DNA of 64,000 bases, taken from assembly GCA_021464245.1 (NCBI GenBank), contig JADCRB010000068.1, forward strand, positions 11,645,432-11,709,431. The letters run 5' to 3'. The position numbers and the translations under genes are program-made. Below, in pieces: positions 39,143 to 51,932 of the stretch; positions within the stretch are counted from its first letter, which is position 1; each line of letters begins with the position of its first letter. The notes beneath the pieces are model-generated. The model had not been told where the DNA came from and made no database searches. It saw only the letters and a list, made by a program, of their open reading frames with translations. This DNA comes from Carallia brachiata (Eukaryota; Streptophyta; Magnoliopsida; Malpighiales; Rhizophoraceae).

Positions 39143-40430
39143 CTTAAGACAGACCATTATCTGTTAACTTTCATACTTTTTATTTATAAATTCTGTCAAA
39201 ATATGTATCTCTAATATAAGACGTTCGTTGAGGTGGATAACAATATTTTGTTAGAAGCAGTCATACACATCAAGCTGTATCCTTAAACAGTATATGACGA
39301 ACATTTATAATTTCAATTTACGGGGGATTTTCTATGGCTGTCTGGCTATCGCTAAAATGAATGACTTCACGTTCCAGGAAACATGGCTGAATTCACGGTG
39401 GGTGTTTGTGTGCGCGCGCGCCCGCGTGTGTGTGCAAGCAACAGCTACAGTGATTCCATTCCCATCCCATGTTGTGCATAGCCACCAAATAATCAAATGT
39501 TTTTGGCTGTTCAAATATTCTTCTTTCTTAATTGGTCCTGACTGAGATTCGAAGTTGTACGAGTATTCAGACTCCAGTGACAACTTTCTTTCTTCACACC
39601 AACAGTGTAACAAGTGCTTCCGCCTCCAAGCTTGTCGTAAATCTCACCCTCGTATCCCCAAAAAGTGAAGCAGCTTCATTGGTGCTGCCATTTTCTGGTC
39701 ATTAGTGCACTCTTATCATACTCAGTATGTCCTGTAACTATAACTATGCCTATAGCCGGGCTGCTTGGATGCCCACACAAAGAACTTTACCGCAGACTCC
39801 CTGCATTACCGCAGCAATTCAACACTTTTAGTTTGATGAAAAATGAATGGAAAAGAAAATAAATTAAAAATTTTTATCTAATAAATATTTTTATTACTGT
39901 ATTATTTTTTTATATTTTTTTTATAACTTTTTCATCAATCTAAAATAATAAATTTTTACTTTTTTTTCTCATTAAATTTATTATTTTTTTTTTCTCCACA
40001 ACTTTCTGTCAATTTAAATAAATTTATTTTCTCACAGTTTTCTAACAATCTAACAATTCAATCCACGTAATTCAATTAAACCAGAACGCATTACAACACA
40101 GACTTGCATACAGGGGCAAGTCTAATTTCAGAATTCTAGTGTGGAAACTTCTTAGGATTCTGTAAACCTTTTCAACGTCACTCGCCAACGCAACGCACCA
40201 ACTTGTTGCTTTCTGTCCCCTTCCTTAATGCCGTCTTCTTGGATTTTGAGACAGAACATAAACGAAGTGTTGCGATCATAATTGCAATCTCAAGTCCGAA
40301 ACATAAGGTTCCCTTTGGGGATTTATATGGACTCCGGCTCTTCCACCTCAATAGCTAGAAAGCCATTTTGTTGAGTTCTTGGCTAGAAAGCCCTTGTTGA
40401 TGGGTTTGTAGTTTTTGCTGATAATGACTG
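39143..40430. other. CGR 3' flank and PPR upstream region
   Basis: Holds the CGR 3' UTR, an alternating purine/pyrimidine tract GTGTGCGCGCGCGCCCGCGT (about 39409-39428) able to adopt Z-DNA, and an AT-rich stretch (39850-40080). The region just upstream of 40431 should be the PPR promoter and leader. No other gene seen. Confidence 0.5.
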
Positions 40431-42642
40431 ATGAAACCATTCTCCAGCTGGGCAACAAAAACCTTAACTACTACTTTAACTGAAACCGCTCGATGCCACG
40501 AACTCATCAATCTTAACCGACAACTGGCGAGCCTCACAAGGTCAAGCCAGTTCAACGATGCACTCCACCTGTTCGACCAAATTCATTCTGTTCATTACCG
40601 GCTCAGACCGGACCACTACACGCTCTCCACCACCCTCACTGCCTGCGCCAATCTTGGCAGCGTTACGTTTGGTAACCAGCTCCATGCCTACGCCGTCAAA
40701 GCCGGCCTCAAGGCGTCCCCTCACGTCGCAAACACCCTTGTCTCCCTGTATGCAAAAGTGCAGGACGCTGTTTCTGCGAAATGGGTTTTTGAGGAAATTG
40801 AAAACCCAGATGTGTATTCATACACGACCCTGTTGTCTGCTTGTTGGAAGTCGGGGCACGTCCATTATGCGTGGGAGGTGTTTGATGAAATGCCGCTGAG
40901 GGATACGGCAGTGTGGAATGCCATGATTAAAGGGTGCATTGATAGTGAGAATGAAGAGATTGGATTTGCTTTATTCGGAGAAATGCGAGAATCAGGTGTT
41001 AGATGTGATAGCTATGGTTTTGCAAGTGTTTTAAGTGGGTGTTACTCGAAGTTTTTGGATTTTGGGAGGCAGATGCATTCTCTTGTTATCAAAACTGGCT
41101 ATTTGGTAGCTACTTCTGTTTTCAATGCTTTGATTTCTATGTACTTTAACAATGAAAATGCTGAGGATGCATATTTGGTGTTCGAAGGAGCTCAAGATTC
41201 TACATTTGATCATGTCACTTACAATGTGATGATTAATGGCTTTGTGGCCATGGGAGAATTTGAAAAGGCTTTAACAATGTTTAAAAACATGCTGGAGACT
41301 TATCTTAAGCCCACCGAATTGACTTTTGTTAGTGTCATGAGCTCTTGCTTGTGTGGCAGAGTTGGTTCTCAAGCTCATGCCCGAGTTATCAAGATGGGTT
41401 TTGAAGCTTGTACTGCTGTAAGCAATGCTGCCATAAGCATGTACTCAAATTGTGGGGATTTGAAAGCAGCTTGGACGATTTTTGAGAGGTTAGAAGAGAA
41501 GGATCTAGTCTCATGGAATACTATCATATCCAGCTATGCTCAAGGAAATCTTGGTAGTTCGGCAATTTCTGCCTATCTGCAAATGCAGAGAGCAGGGTTC
41601 AAGCCAGACAGATTTACTTTTGGAAGCTTGTTGGCAAGCTCGGAATTTATAGAAACTGTGGAAATGATTCAAGCCCTTGTTTTTAGAAATGGGCTAGACT
41701 CAAATGTCCAAGTTTCCAATGCGTTGGTTTCTGCATACTCTAAACACGGTTATATATTTCAGGCCTATCAAATATTTTGCAACTTCTTTTCCAATAATCT
41801 GATTTCATGGAACACGATGATTTCTGGCCTTTTAATGAATGGTCCCCCTGCAAAGCTTGAAGCTGTTCTCCAATCTGCTGATGTTAGAACTCAGGCCAGA
41901 CGAATATACTCTTACCATTACCTTAAGCATTTGTGCTAGCATTTCAGCCCTGAGACATGGGAAGCAAGTTCATTGTTACATAATTACATGTGGATTTGCA
42001 TTAAAAAGGTCTTTGGGCAATGCGCTAATGACAATGTATAACAAATGTGGGCTTTTAGAGTGGTCTTTGAGGGTATTCAACGCAATGACTGAAAGAGACG
42101 TAGTTTCTTGGAATGCCCTGATATCTGCTTATGCACAGCATGGACAAGGAAAGGAAGCTGTGCACTGCCTTGAGGCGATGCAAAACTCACCGGGGGTTGA
42201 ACCAGATCAGGCTACTCTGACGGCAGTTCTCTCCGCTTGCAGTCGTGCAGGCTTAGTTGACGATGGCACCAGAATTTTCAACTCTATGGTTAGCAAATAT
42301 GGTGTTGTACCTGGAGTTGATCATTTTGCTTGCATTGTTGACCTATTAGGTCGTGGTGGGCATTTTGATGAAGTTGAAAGAATAATAAACAGTAAGCAGT
42401 TTGAAGCTCACCCCAATATCTGGCGGACGTTGTTCAGTGCTTGTGTAGCTCATGGTAATCTAAAGCTGGGAAGATTAGCTGCTGGGTTTCTGGTTGAAAC
42501 AGAGAAGAATAATCCATCAGTTTATGTGCTTTCTTCAAATATATATGCATCTGCCGGACAATGGGAACAAGCAGCTAATGTTAGACGGTTGATTAATGAT
42601 ACTGGGGCAGTGAAGCAGCCTGGCTGTAGTTGGATCAGCTAA
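40431..42642 (+). CDS. PLS-class PPR protein (At3g49740-like), single exon, frameshifted
   Basis: An intronless organelle-targeted pentatricopeptide repeat protein; members bind specific RNAs in mitochondria or plastids for editing, splicing or stability. The span of 2,212 bases equals 736 codons plus stop with one extra base. P, L and S repeats run through the protein (for example PDVYSYTTLLSACWKSGHVHYAWEVFDEMP, shown here only as PDVYSYTTLLSACWKSG; KDLVSWNTIISSYAQG; RDVVSWNALISAYAQHG). The C-terminus has HFACIVDLLGRGG, NIWRTLFSACVAHGN and ends KQPGCSWIS, a short E-type tail without a DYW domain. The C run at 41844-41848 has five C where four keep the frame (MNGP.LQSLKLFSN). The first frame then stops at 41939, and the second continues intact to 42642. 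The start at 40431 gives a plausible basic, Ser/Thr-rich targeting sequence. Confidence 0.9.
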
Positions 42643-43484
42643 TAACAATGCCGCATTGACAATATGAAACATGAAAAAGGCTTAGGACTTGAGAAAAATG
42701 AAACATCAAAAAATGTTCAACCAACTCAATCTGTATGCAACAAAAACTTTCCCTTTCTTGCTTTTATTGGGAAGTACATTTAAAATACTCTATTTTAGGT
42801 CCAGTTAATAATTCACACCATGCATTTTCAAATGCAACAAAAACATACTTGACAATTTTAATTCTGAAGCAATTAACATATTCTGTTAAGTATCAATAAA
42901 AAACATTTGATATAATTATAAAAATACTATTATAAAAATTTTAAGGCGACTAAATTACTCTTAACATAGTAAGTTGAGAACAAAATCTGTTTCGGCCTAT
43001 TCTTTTAAAGTTCAGGAAATTTCTTTCATAAAACCATTTCCCATCAATCCTGCCAAAAAGTAACCATGTGTTACGCTGGCCGAAAAAAAGTAAATAATAT
43101 AACAAGCACATTTTTTTTTGTTTTCCGTCAAAAAGTATATGTATTAATTTGTTTTATTTTTATTTTTGTCTTTATTCTTTTACACAACTAATTAAAATTT
43201 CATTTAATATATAAGATAAAATCAATCATTATGGATACAATGTTCACATTCGAGACTAAACATATTTAAAAGGTCAACTTTTTTACCCGTAAAATGCAAT
43301 TGAAAAATTACTTATCTAATTGTTACCCTTATATTAAACCTCCTACCAAACACATTCCAAAGCAAAATTCTTAACATAATACCATCGGAGGGGAACTATG
43401 AGTTTGTAATTTAATGATATTGATAATATATTAATAAATAAGAAGTCAATGATTATCTTAATTAGTTGATTTAAATTTAAAAAA
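42643..43484. other. PPR 3' flank, no gene
   Basis: AT-rich, with short low-complexity frames. No RNA gene or element end recognised. Confidence 0.55.
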
Positions 43485-44234
43485 GTAAATATATAAATTT
43501 CATCAACTATTTTTAGTATTTGTCAGAATTTCACTCATAATCTTTTTATTTTTTAGATTCTACCCTCTAAGTTTTTGTCATCTATCTTTTTTACCTTCCT
43601 TCGTTAATTTACCATTAAATTTGACAGTGGCAGTTCAGTCATTACTACGTCATTAAACTCAAATGATACATCAACATAAAGTGATGATATGACATCTAAT
43701 AAAAATTTTATTCAATTTTTTTTCTAAATATTGTGACTTTCAAAAATTCCTCATCTATATTTAACCAATTAATGCTCTTTAATGAATTAAATTTGATTAC
43801 ATCAAATATCATATTTAAGAATGAGGTATACTGTTTGGCATGGAACTACCATCTCTTCGCCATTTTCTGGTTGGGCCTATTCAAGTATTTGATTGTACAA
43901 GTGTACATGGAAAACAAGTTCTTTATTTTTATTTTTACTTTTTAACTTTATAAAATTGTAAATAACATTTTCTTCGATTTTTGAAAGATATAATATTTGA
44001 AAAAAATTTTAAAAAAAATTATTAAACATCACATCATCACTTTATGCAAATGTGTCGTTTGAATTAGATGATGTAGCGATGATTAGACTGTTATTTATTA
44101 GATTTAACGTAAATTAATGGAAGAAAGTGAAAAAAATTGACAGTAAAAACGTAAAAAATATAATCTAAAAAATAAAAATATTGTGAATAAAATTTTAAAA
44201 TAACTAAAATAGTGGATAAAATTTATATATTTAC
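43485..44234. mobile_element. Non-autonomous DNA transposon with about 205-bp terminal inverted repeats
   Basis: The left arm (43485-43691) begins GTAAATATATAAATTTCATC. It is inverted in the right arm (44029-44234), whose reverse complement begins GTAAATATATAAATTTTATC. Both arms share TCTTTTTATTTTTTAGATT-like, TTAATTTAC and CATAAAGTGATGAT blocks in order. About 335 bp of unrelated, non-coding sequence lies between. Very long TIRs with a non-coding centre are typical of MULE-type or fold-back elements. Target duplications were not resolved. Confidence 0.75.
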
Positions 44235-46679
44235 CTTTAAAAAAGCTCAAAAATAAAAACATTTGAAGAGAGAAAAATTACTCGTACCCAGTAAACTATT
44301 TTATTTTTAGTCATTCAGGAGGGTCATTGTGCAGCGCACCATTTTATCACAAGAATGTTGGGAACAAAAAGCCAAAATACTAAAAAAAAAAAAAAAAATC
44401 TAAAAAGAGGTCCACCCTTTTGGGACAACAGGACAAAACAAGGTGTGGGGCCGAAGGGAGGGGCCCAATCCATCATGAGACACATGCATACCGATACCTC
44501 ATACCGTTAATGGAGGACGCGTGCAAGCACGTTTGACCAATTTCTTCCTTCGTTTGAGCTTTGAGTATGTGCAATCAAAGCCGTATGACCTCATTAATGA
44601 CTTTTTTTTTTGGTCTAAAAAAAGTGTAGCCCTAAGATAGAGACAGGGGGATGAAGAGGGGTCGCGAGCGGAGAGTTTGAATCTCCGTCACCACATAAAT
44701 GTTTTGTTTGATTTTTATGGGAAAAAATTAATATAATAATAAAATATAATTATTTTATTTTATTTTTTTAATTTTTTATAATTTTTTTCATAAATTACTA
44801 TTTATTTTTTTATTATTTTTTTTCACAATTTTCTTTTTAATTCAAACAATTATATTTTTTTATAAATTTTTTTTCATAACTTACTAATAATATAGACACA
44901 ATTAAAAAATACATATTTTATGTCACTCGAGTTAGACTAGTGACTTCTTTTTATTTTTTTTTCAAAAAGAAAAAATATCATTGAAACATAAGTACCATTA
45001 GTACACAGACTCGACCCAAAAAACTATAGAGACTACATACACAAAGGCATGCTATGCTATGCTTTGTGGTTAAATGGGAAATATTTGTGGGCGTTTTTGG
45101 TTAAGCTTGGCATGCTATGCTTCGTTTTAACATACACTGGAGACAAAACAAATTCCCTCACGGGCCACGGCAGTGCCCATATCTTAAGAAGCAATTGATA
45201 CTCATTAGTCAAAGGCCTTTGTCTAACCTTTGATTTAAGCTACAAGGATGTTTTACATTCAGCCACCAAATTTGGATTAACTTTGGGTTACATTTTGGTG
45301 GTAAGCATTAGATTTTCTTAAACAAAAGAAAAAAGAATTGATTACAATAACTCATAAATTCAAATAAACTCCAATACATAAATAATATTTTATATAATAC
45401 AAAAAAAGATGTGCATCAATATCTACTATTAGATTATACATCTCTTTTATGATATATAAAATATTGTTCATAGTAATATAATATCATTTATATATAGTAT
45501 AAAATCATTTGAGTTTATACGACTTTGAATACCATATGGCTGACCAAAAAAAAAAAAAAGAATATTCGGTTCATAAGTGAACATTCTAGTATATATTTTT
45601 GAAGTATGAAGTTCAAATCCTGAGAAGAACATAAAATTTGTGGGACATGAGATACAGAGAGTTAACCTTATCATATAACTTATGCTTCATAGACTTTTTA
45701 CAGGACAAGAAATAAAGATTGAGTGTAAAAATGAGTATAATTTACTCATAATTTATTTTGACTCTTTTTTTTTAAATAAGTATAATTTACTCATAATTTT
45801 ATACTACACAATAAGTAGGATCTACTTAAATAAAAAATTTTAAAAATATTTAAATGGTATTAGAGTATAAGATAATTTTATTTTAAAAAAATAAAATTAA
45901 CAAAACCTTAATATTATTGTTTAAGTGTTATGACAACAAAGTAACCTATTAAAGAATTTAATACTCGAGGTTTCATTATTAAACTGTTGATGGGTAACCA
46001 ACCATAAAGAATGTGTATGTATCCCCCCCCAAAAAAAAATGATCGGATGCATAGCCAAAGCAATCAAATATATCCTATTATAAAAGATCAGATGCAAAAA
46101 ATTATTACTATATACTATTTTAATAATTCCTTACTTTTTATCAACTCAAATTCATAAAATATTTTTTAACAAGGGAAGCCAAAATATTATATAAGAAAAG
46201 CAGAATAAAAAACTCAAATATAAAATTAAAATATTTTAATAGAGTAGCTCAAAATAATTATATTAAAAATATGAGATAAATTCATAAAATAATTGTGTTT
46301 GAGCACTTGGAACACAAATGTGGTTGTTTTGAGAATGTATCTAATCACTTAAAACTTTGTGGATAATATGGAGACAAATATTTTTTATCAAAAACGATTT
46401 TTTTTTTTTTGAGAAACAGCAACGAATTTATTTGCTAAAAAAAAAAAGTTTACAACAATTGAAAAGATTCACAAATTTAAGAAGGGAAATTTATTACGGT
46501 ATGCTTGCGTCAAACATCATATCTTAGTCAGTGGAACCCATTACTAATTTCGAATGGGATTTAGCACATTACGACATTCTCAACTTCAAACGAAGTTACG
46601 GACTAGTCGTTAATATAATGCAAACATCTTTCAATCAAAAAATATATTATATATCCAATGTATAGCTGGCACGGTGCCT
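44235..46679. other. Gene-free AT-rich DNA with small-retroposon scraps
   Basis: Contains GAGTTTGAATCTCCGTCACC near 44675 (B-box-like), a near-duplicate pair around GGCATGCTATGCT (45045 and 45110), a direct repeat AGTATAATTTACTCATAATT (45732 and 45779) and a C8A9 run at 46023-46039. No gene. Confidence 0.5.
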
Positions 46680-48172
46680 GGAACTTAGCCTCCTAATTAG
46701 CATAAGAGCTGCGTGATCGGGTAAAATTTTATAAGCATATAGGACCGATCGTAGTAATAAAATTCTGATGAATATTCCAAGTGTTGAATCCAAAGGAATA
46801 AAGAATTAATTATTATTTAAGTTATTCAAACTGAAAGTTTTATATTGAGAAAATTAATGAGAAACAGAATTATTAAACTAAAAATTAAACAATTTAACTA
46901 ATAAAAAATCAGAGACAAATTATTTAAAATTAAACACAAGATAGAGGGTACCAGGGTTATAGATTTTCACTTAAAAGGGGCTGAATTACATGAATTTTGG
47001 GATTAATAATTTGAATGTCAAATCCTCTTCTTTAATTAGTGTTCTTTGTCAAGCAACCCTAACCATATTCAATCTATTCATGATCTTCTCTCGAACTCAC
47101 ACAAAGTAGATTAAACTCATTAAGAACAGAGAATTTATAATGACATCATATAAACTTATCTCATGTCTGACTTAAAGTTCATATGTTTATCTATTTAGTA
47201 CACGATTGTGTCTCATTTGTCGATCTCAACACAAATTCTATGACTACTTTCATGATGGCCAGGCACAAAAGTATATTTAAAAACAAAATAGATAAATCAA
47301 ATCGAGTTCTCAACTGATAATTGCAATAAAATCAAAAGAACATCTAAACATCCACAAAATTAAATATCCAACCCTAAACTAGATTACATCCCTTTCGCCC
47401 TAGTTTAGGGTTCTAGCTACTCATGCTAAAAACCAAAATTAAGCAAATATCTAATATCATTAAGTTCAAAAGAAAAAGAAGGGAAAGAAAAGGAATCGAA
47501 AAACTCGTTTCCGATGTCTTTGTGTTTTTCCGTTATGCTCTTCTCCTCTTTACTCCCTACGCTTTTTCTTTGTCTTGTGTCTACAAGAATAGCCTCCAAA
47601 AGTCCCCTAACTCTGCTGTAACTTCAGTATTTATAGTCCCCTCAAATAAACCCTAAAGAGTCCAAATTCGAGTCGGAAAAGGATTTATAAATTTTCTGGA
47701 CAGTTTCGACCTTATATTTTCGGACACAAATTTCGACCCCTTCCACACAGAATCCGAAGTTCATCAAAACAGAAAAGTTGTAGCTGTATCTCTTAGCTTC
47801 GATTCGGCTTAAGAATCATCAGATTCTGACTTGTATAGAGGAAGTTATGGCTGGAATATCAGGCAGTGCGCAAAGCTGTGAAATTCTACCCGAACCGACC
47901 ACATATTAGCTTTCCAACCAAACTTTTGGTTCGGTTCTTTGGTGCTCGGCTTGTTTCTACTCCTTCAAACCCGATAGGTTCCTTTTTCCAAGCGTTAAAT
48001 ACTTCGGTTATGTTCAATTGTCCTACAAAACATAAAAGAAGTAACCGAAGTAGAATTTACCACAATTCACAATATTTACATAGTTAAAATATCCAAATAT
48101 ATATAAAAATTATGAATAAACCTTTGTAAATATTGAACCTATCACTGCGTGCATAAAGTTTGGGAGACATTA
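46680..48172. other. Possible LTR-retrotransposon fragment
   Basis: GATCGTAGTAATAAAATTC and AAGTGTTGAATCCAAAGGAA (46746-46800), followed by a long low-coding stretch with AACCCTAAACTAGATTACAT (47370-47389), resemble sequence often seen in plant LTR elements. Neither LTR ends nor coding domains are visible, so this is only a suggestion. Confidence 0.25.
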
Positions 48173-48690
48173 AATGGGATTGAAAAATAGGATATGATAT
48201 TTTTTTAATTTTTAATTTTTATATATTTGTTATATGTGAGTCTTAAATTTTTTTAAAATTTTATTTAAATTTAAATCTTTCGATTTTTTGTTAAATCAGT
48301 CCATCCGTTAACGAAAAGTGATTAATTTATTAAAAAAATAATTTTAACCTTACAAAAATTATTTTAAAAATAGTTAAATACACTAATTAAAATTTTTTTA
48401 ATTAAAAAGTATGTATTTTACATATTTAATTCGATTATTTGTTGATTAAAAAAATATTTAATGTGCATATTTGTTGATGAAAAAAATATTTAACTTACGT
48501 ATTTGACATTTTTTAATAATTTTCATTAAGTTAAATTCATTTATTAACGAATTGACGACTTTTTGTAAATGAAAGGACTTATATGGTAAAAAATTAAAAA
48601 GTTTAGGAGTCAAATAAAATATCAAAAAGGTTTATAACTCATATGTAAAAAATGCAAAGGTTTAGAACTAAAAACATATCATATCCCATT
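48173..48690. mobile_element. Fold-back/MULE-like element, about 518 bp
   Basis: The left end AATGGGAT..GGATATGATAT is inverted at the right end (ATATCATATCCCATT, 48676-48690). The arms continue as degenerate inverted repeats of 100 bp or more (TATATGTGAGTC against GACTCATATGTA-like blocks, and a TTATTTGACTCCTAAACT-type arm). The left end carries an extra 13 bases that look like a terminal duplication. Non-coding. Confidence 0.55.
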
Positions 48691-48759
48691 GGAAAACCGT
48701 GGAACAAAGTACTAAAATAGAAGTATTTTTCTCTGTGTAGCTTTCTTGAGGTGCCCAGA

Positions 48760-50245
48760 TTCTCATCCCAATCTTCGGTCTAGTCGGCTATTGTGTATAG
48801 GCATGAGTTGCTAAAAGAAGGTTTAAGATGGAGTGTCGGCGACGGCTGCAATGCCAGATTTTGGCTAGATGTCTGGCCTTAGACAAGCCCCTTGTTGATG
48901 TTGAGGGAGTTCAATTTGAACCTTTTGTAGCTAATTGGTTGGTGAGTAAGTACTAGGATTCAACTGGATGCTGGAATTGGTCCCTTCTAAATGGCAAAAT
49001 CTCTCGAGAAGTTGAACTGATTATCCAAAGCTACAACATCAGTTCCATATCGAGACTTGCTGATAAGCTTATTTGGACTACTAATTCTAACAGATTTTCA
49101 GTAGCGAGTGCTTATGAGACCCTCGTCTTACAGGAGACTAATGTTACGGAAGATTGGATGTGGATATGAAAACTCTGGTACCTTAAAATATGCAAACTTT
49201 TCTATAGCTAGTTTGGCAAGGCAAACTACTAACTAACGTCTAGCGCTTCATTCGCCACCTATCCGGGACCACTGCCTGCGATAAGTGCGGGATGTGTTGG
49301 GGAAGACGAAACACCATCCTCCTCCATTGTAACTTTGCAACACAAGTTTGAAACTTATTCTATAGGAGCTTGGACCTCACGCCTCCTTTGAACTGTGATT
49401 TCAAGAACTGGATAGAGTTTGGTAGTTTGGATGGTAAGTAATATCAGTGGGGTTGCCCCTACAAAGTACTGTTTGTATTTATTCTGTGGCATCTTTGGGA
49501 CTACTGAAACAAAAGCATATTTGTTGGTCAGTCTTTATCTCCTCCTAACCTTTTTGTTGTTGCTAAAGAAAAACTATTGAATTCTTTGATTTCCTTAAGG
49601 AAAGTAGAATCCCAAAACTATCTTCAATTATGCAACAAAAGAATCTTGAGTTAATATGCTGACAACCCCTAAATACTCTTATGTCAAAATTAATGTGGAT
49701 GGGTGTGCTAAAGGCTTCCCGAGAATAGCTGTGTGTGGTGGTGGTCTGGCTAGGGATTCTTGTGGTAATTGGATTATGGGATTCTCAGGATACTGTGGAT
49801 TATCCATGGCTATTGAGGTAGAATTACGGGACATAGCTATAGCTATAAAATGCACGTGAGAAAGAGGCTGGGGCCAAATTATTATTGAAATGGACTCTCT
49901 CTTTACTTTACAGAAAATAAGAATGAGGATTGTGACACAAATTTTTACAGATATATCATATCAAAGTGTCAGAGGTTCTTGCAACTACTTTAGGACTATC
50001 TGCTCTAACACACTCTAAAAAAATAAACTATTGCGCCGACTTCCTAGCCAATATTGGAGCCACCTTAGAAGAGGATGTGACGGAATGGAAAAATCCTCTA
50101 CCAAGCTTAAAGTAACTGTTGATAGCAGATAAAATTAGAGTTTCCTTGCTAAGGGGTGGAAAAATGAGTTTTGTTTGTTTGTTAGTTTTATATTTCTCAG
50201 TTCTATCCTTTTATGTACTCGCATTAGAAAATAAAAAAAAAGCTC
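48760..50245 (+). mobile_element. Decayed LINE 3' half (zf-RVT and RNase H)
   Basis: Across broken frames on the plus strand I can read LLKEGLRWSVGDGCNARFWLDVW, given here only in part (GLRWSVGDGCNARFWLDVW), then DKLIWTTNSNRFSVASAY. Next comes a reverse-transcriptase zinc-binding domain (TTACDKCGMCWGRRNT..LLHCNF). An RNase H start follows (YVKINVDGCAKGFPRIAVCGGGLARD, shown in part as KINVDGCAKG; the frame at 49656-49859 is its longest remnant). An A-rich end lies near 50227-50240. Many stops and shifts mean no function. It begins just right of the 518-bp inverted-repeat element. No target duplication found. Confidence 0.8.
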
Positions 50246-51932
50246 GAAGAAAACAATTTTATACCAAGAAAAAGGTTAAAAAGGATATTAAAAAAATATA
50301 AACCATTTTGTTCATGTGAGGCCAACTTTTTCGTTCGTGAATCCATATCCACGCTAGCTAATCATGCTTACAAGGTGGACAGTATCATCTAGGATTTTGG
50401 TAGCATTATTGCTGTGACTATTAGAAACCAAGTTGAATAGTCAAGAATTGCCACTTGAATAATTGGAATCAAATAAAATACCTTGGAAAAACATTTGAAC
50501 ACTTATAATTAAGGTGGAAAGTTGCACGTTCGTTTTTTATAAAAAAAAAAAAAATTGAAAACTTTATCAAGAAGTTTTCAAGGGTTTTAAAATAAAATAG
50601 ATAGTTGAATGGTTAATTTTTTTTAAAAAAAAATGATACTATTAAATTAAATTATGTTATTATTTTAATATTATATAATGAAAATTAGGTAATGGTGCTC
50701 AAAAGAAAGTCTAAAGTCAGTTATTGATGGCCAGGCAAAGGGGGCTAGAATGTTGGGCTAACCAGACCATAAACAAAATCACAACAAAGGGTCATTAAGG
50801 CAGTTTGTTGTTTTGTAATAAATATATGAAAAGGAATTTGTTAAAAAAAGACTATTTAAAATCTCATTAGCTTTATTTTAATTATTTTTTTCTCACCTAT
50901 ATTTTATATCTATCCCTATTATTTTCTTTTCTCAAATATTTTTTTTCTCAACTTTCTTTTAATTTTTTTTATCATTTTTTTCTCATCTATTTCTTATTTA
51001 TACAAATTAATTTCTTTTCTCACAATTTTTTTTCATCAATTTCTTACCATTCAAATACATCTTAACAGCTTTTGATAATAAAAATAATAATTAAAAAAAA
51101 AAAACCTTTGACAATAAAACCAGACAATCTGCAATCCATGTGGGTGATGCTGGTCTCCTACCAGCTCACCATGGCAAAGCACTAGGGACTCATCAGAAGT
51201 AGGTAACAGAGCATTTTTAATATTTAATTAAATGCATCTGGTTCCGGGCCTCACATAAACAAAATGCTCCCCCTCCACTGCTTCTTTGTGTATTGTTTTG
51301 GCGCACTGCACGCCAGATTCCACCAAGCACACTCAGAGAGAGAGAGAAAGAGGAAGAGAGAGAAAGGGAGAGAGATTAAAATTAGATTAGTCAAATTGAT
51401 AATTCAAAAAACATATGTGACTGCACTTAAAAAAAAAACTTAAAAATCTGAATTTTTAAATTATAAAAAAAGTATATTAAACTTAAATAAATAAATAAAT
51501 TATTAAATTAATTATAGTGTTCATTAATACGAATCTACATAGCAAGTCTCTTCATGTTTACACAACACCAATGGATTCAGATGTAAAAGGAAACTGCACT
51601 ATTAGTTGTTTGAATTGATTTACACATGGGTTCATCGCTGACACCAAATACTATAGTGGAAATCCAGCAATTGATAAACGAAAAAAAAAAAAAAACCAAG
51701 ATGGCCAATAAGGAAAAGAAATTGTAAAACACAAAAAAAAAAAAAAAAAGCAAAGAAAAGACCCAAAAAATGGGGGAAAATACAATTGCTATGCTAGCCC
51801 AAAAAAAAAAAGAAAAGCACATCAAAGAAGAAGAATATCATCAGCCCAAACCTCAATTGGATTTTTTTTTAATCCTACAATCTATAATAATAATTAAATT
51901 AAAATTTGATAATCGAAATCCGTGAAAAGAGC
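50246..51932. other. Gene-free DNA and RLP44 3' flank
   Basis: AT-rich with A/T homopolymers, a GA-rich tract at 51333-51376 and several A runs at 51680-51820. The RLP44 3' UTR should occupy the last few hundred bases (minus strand). Confidence 0.5.

Noticed and set aside
48173..50245. Treating the inverted-repeat element and the LINE as one large transposon
   Set aside because: The LINE domains lie wholly outside the inverted arms, so they are separate insertions.
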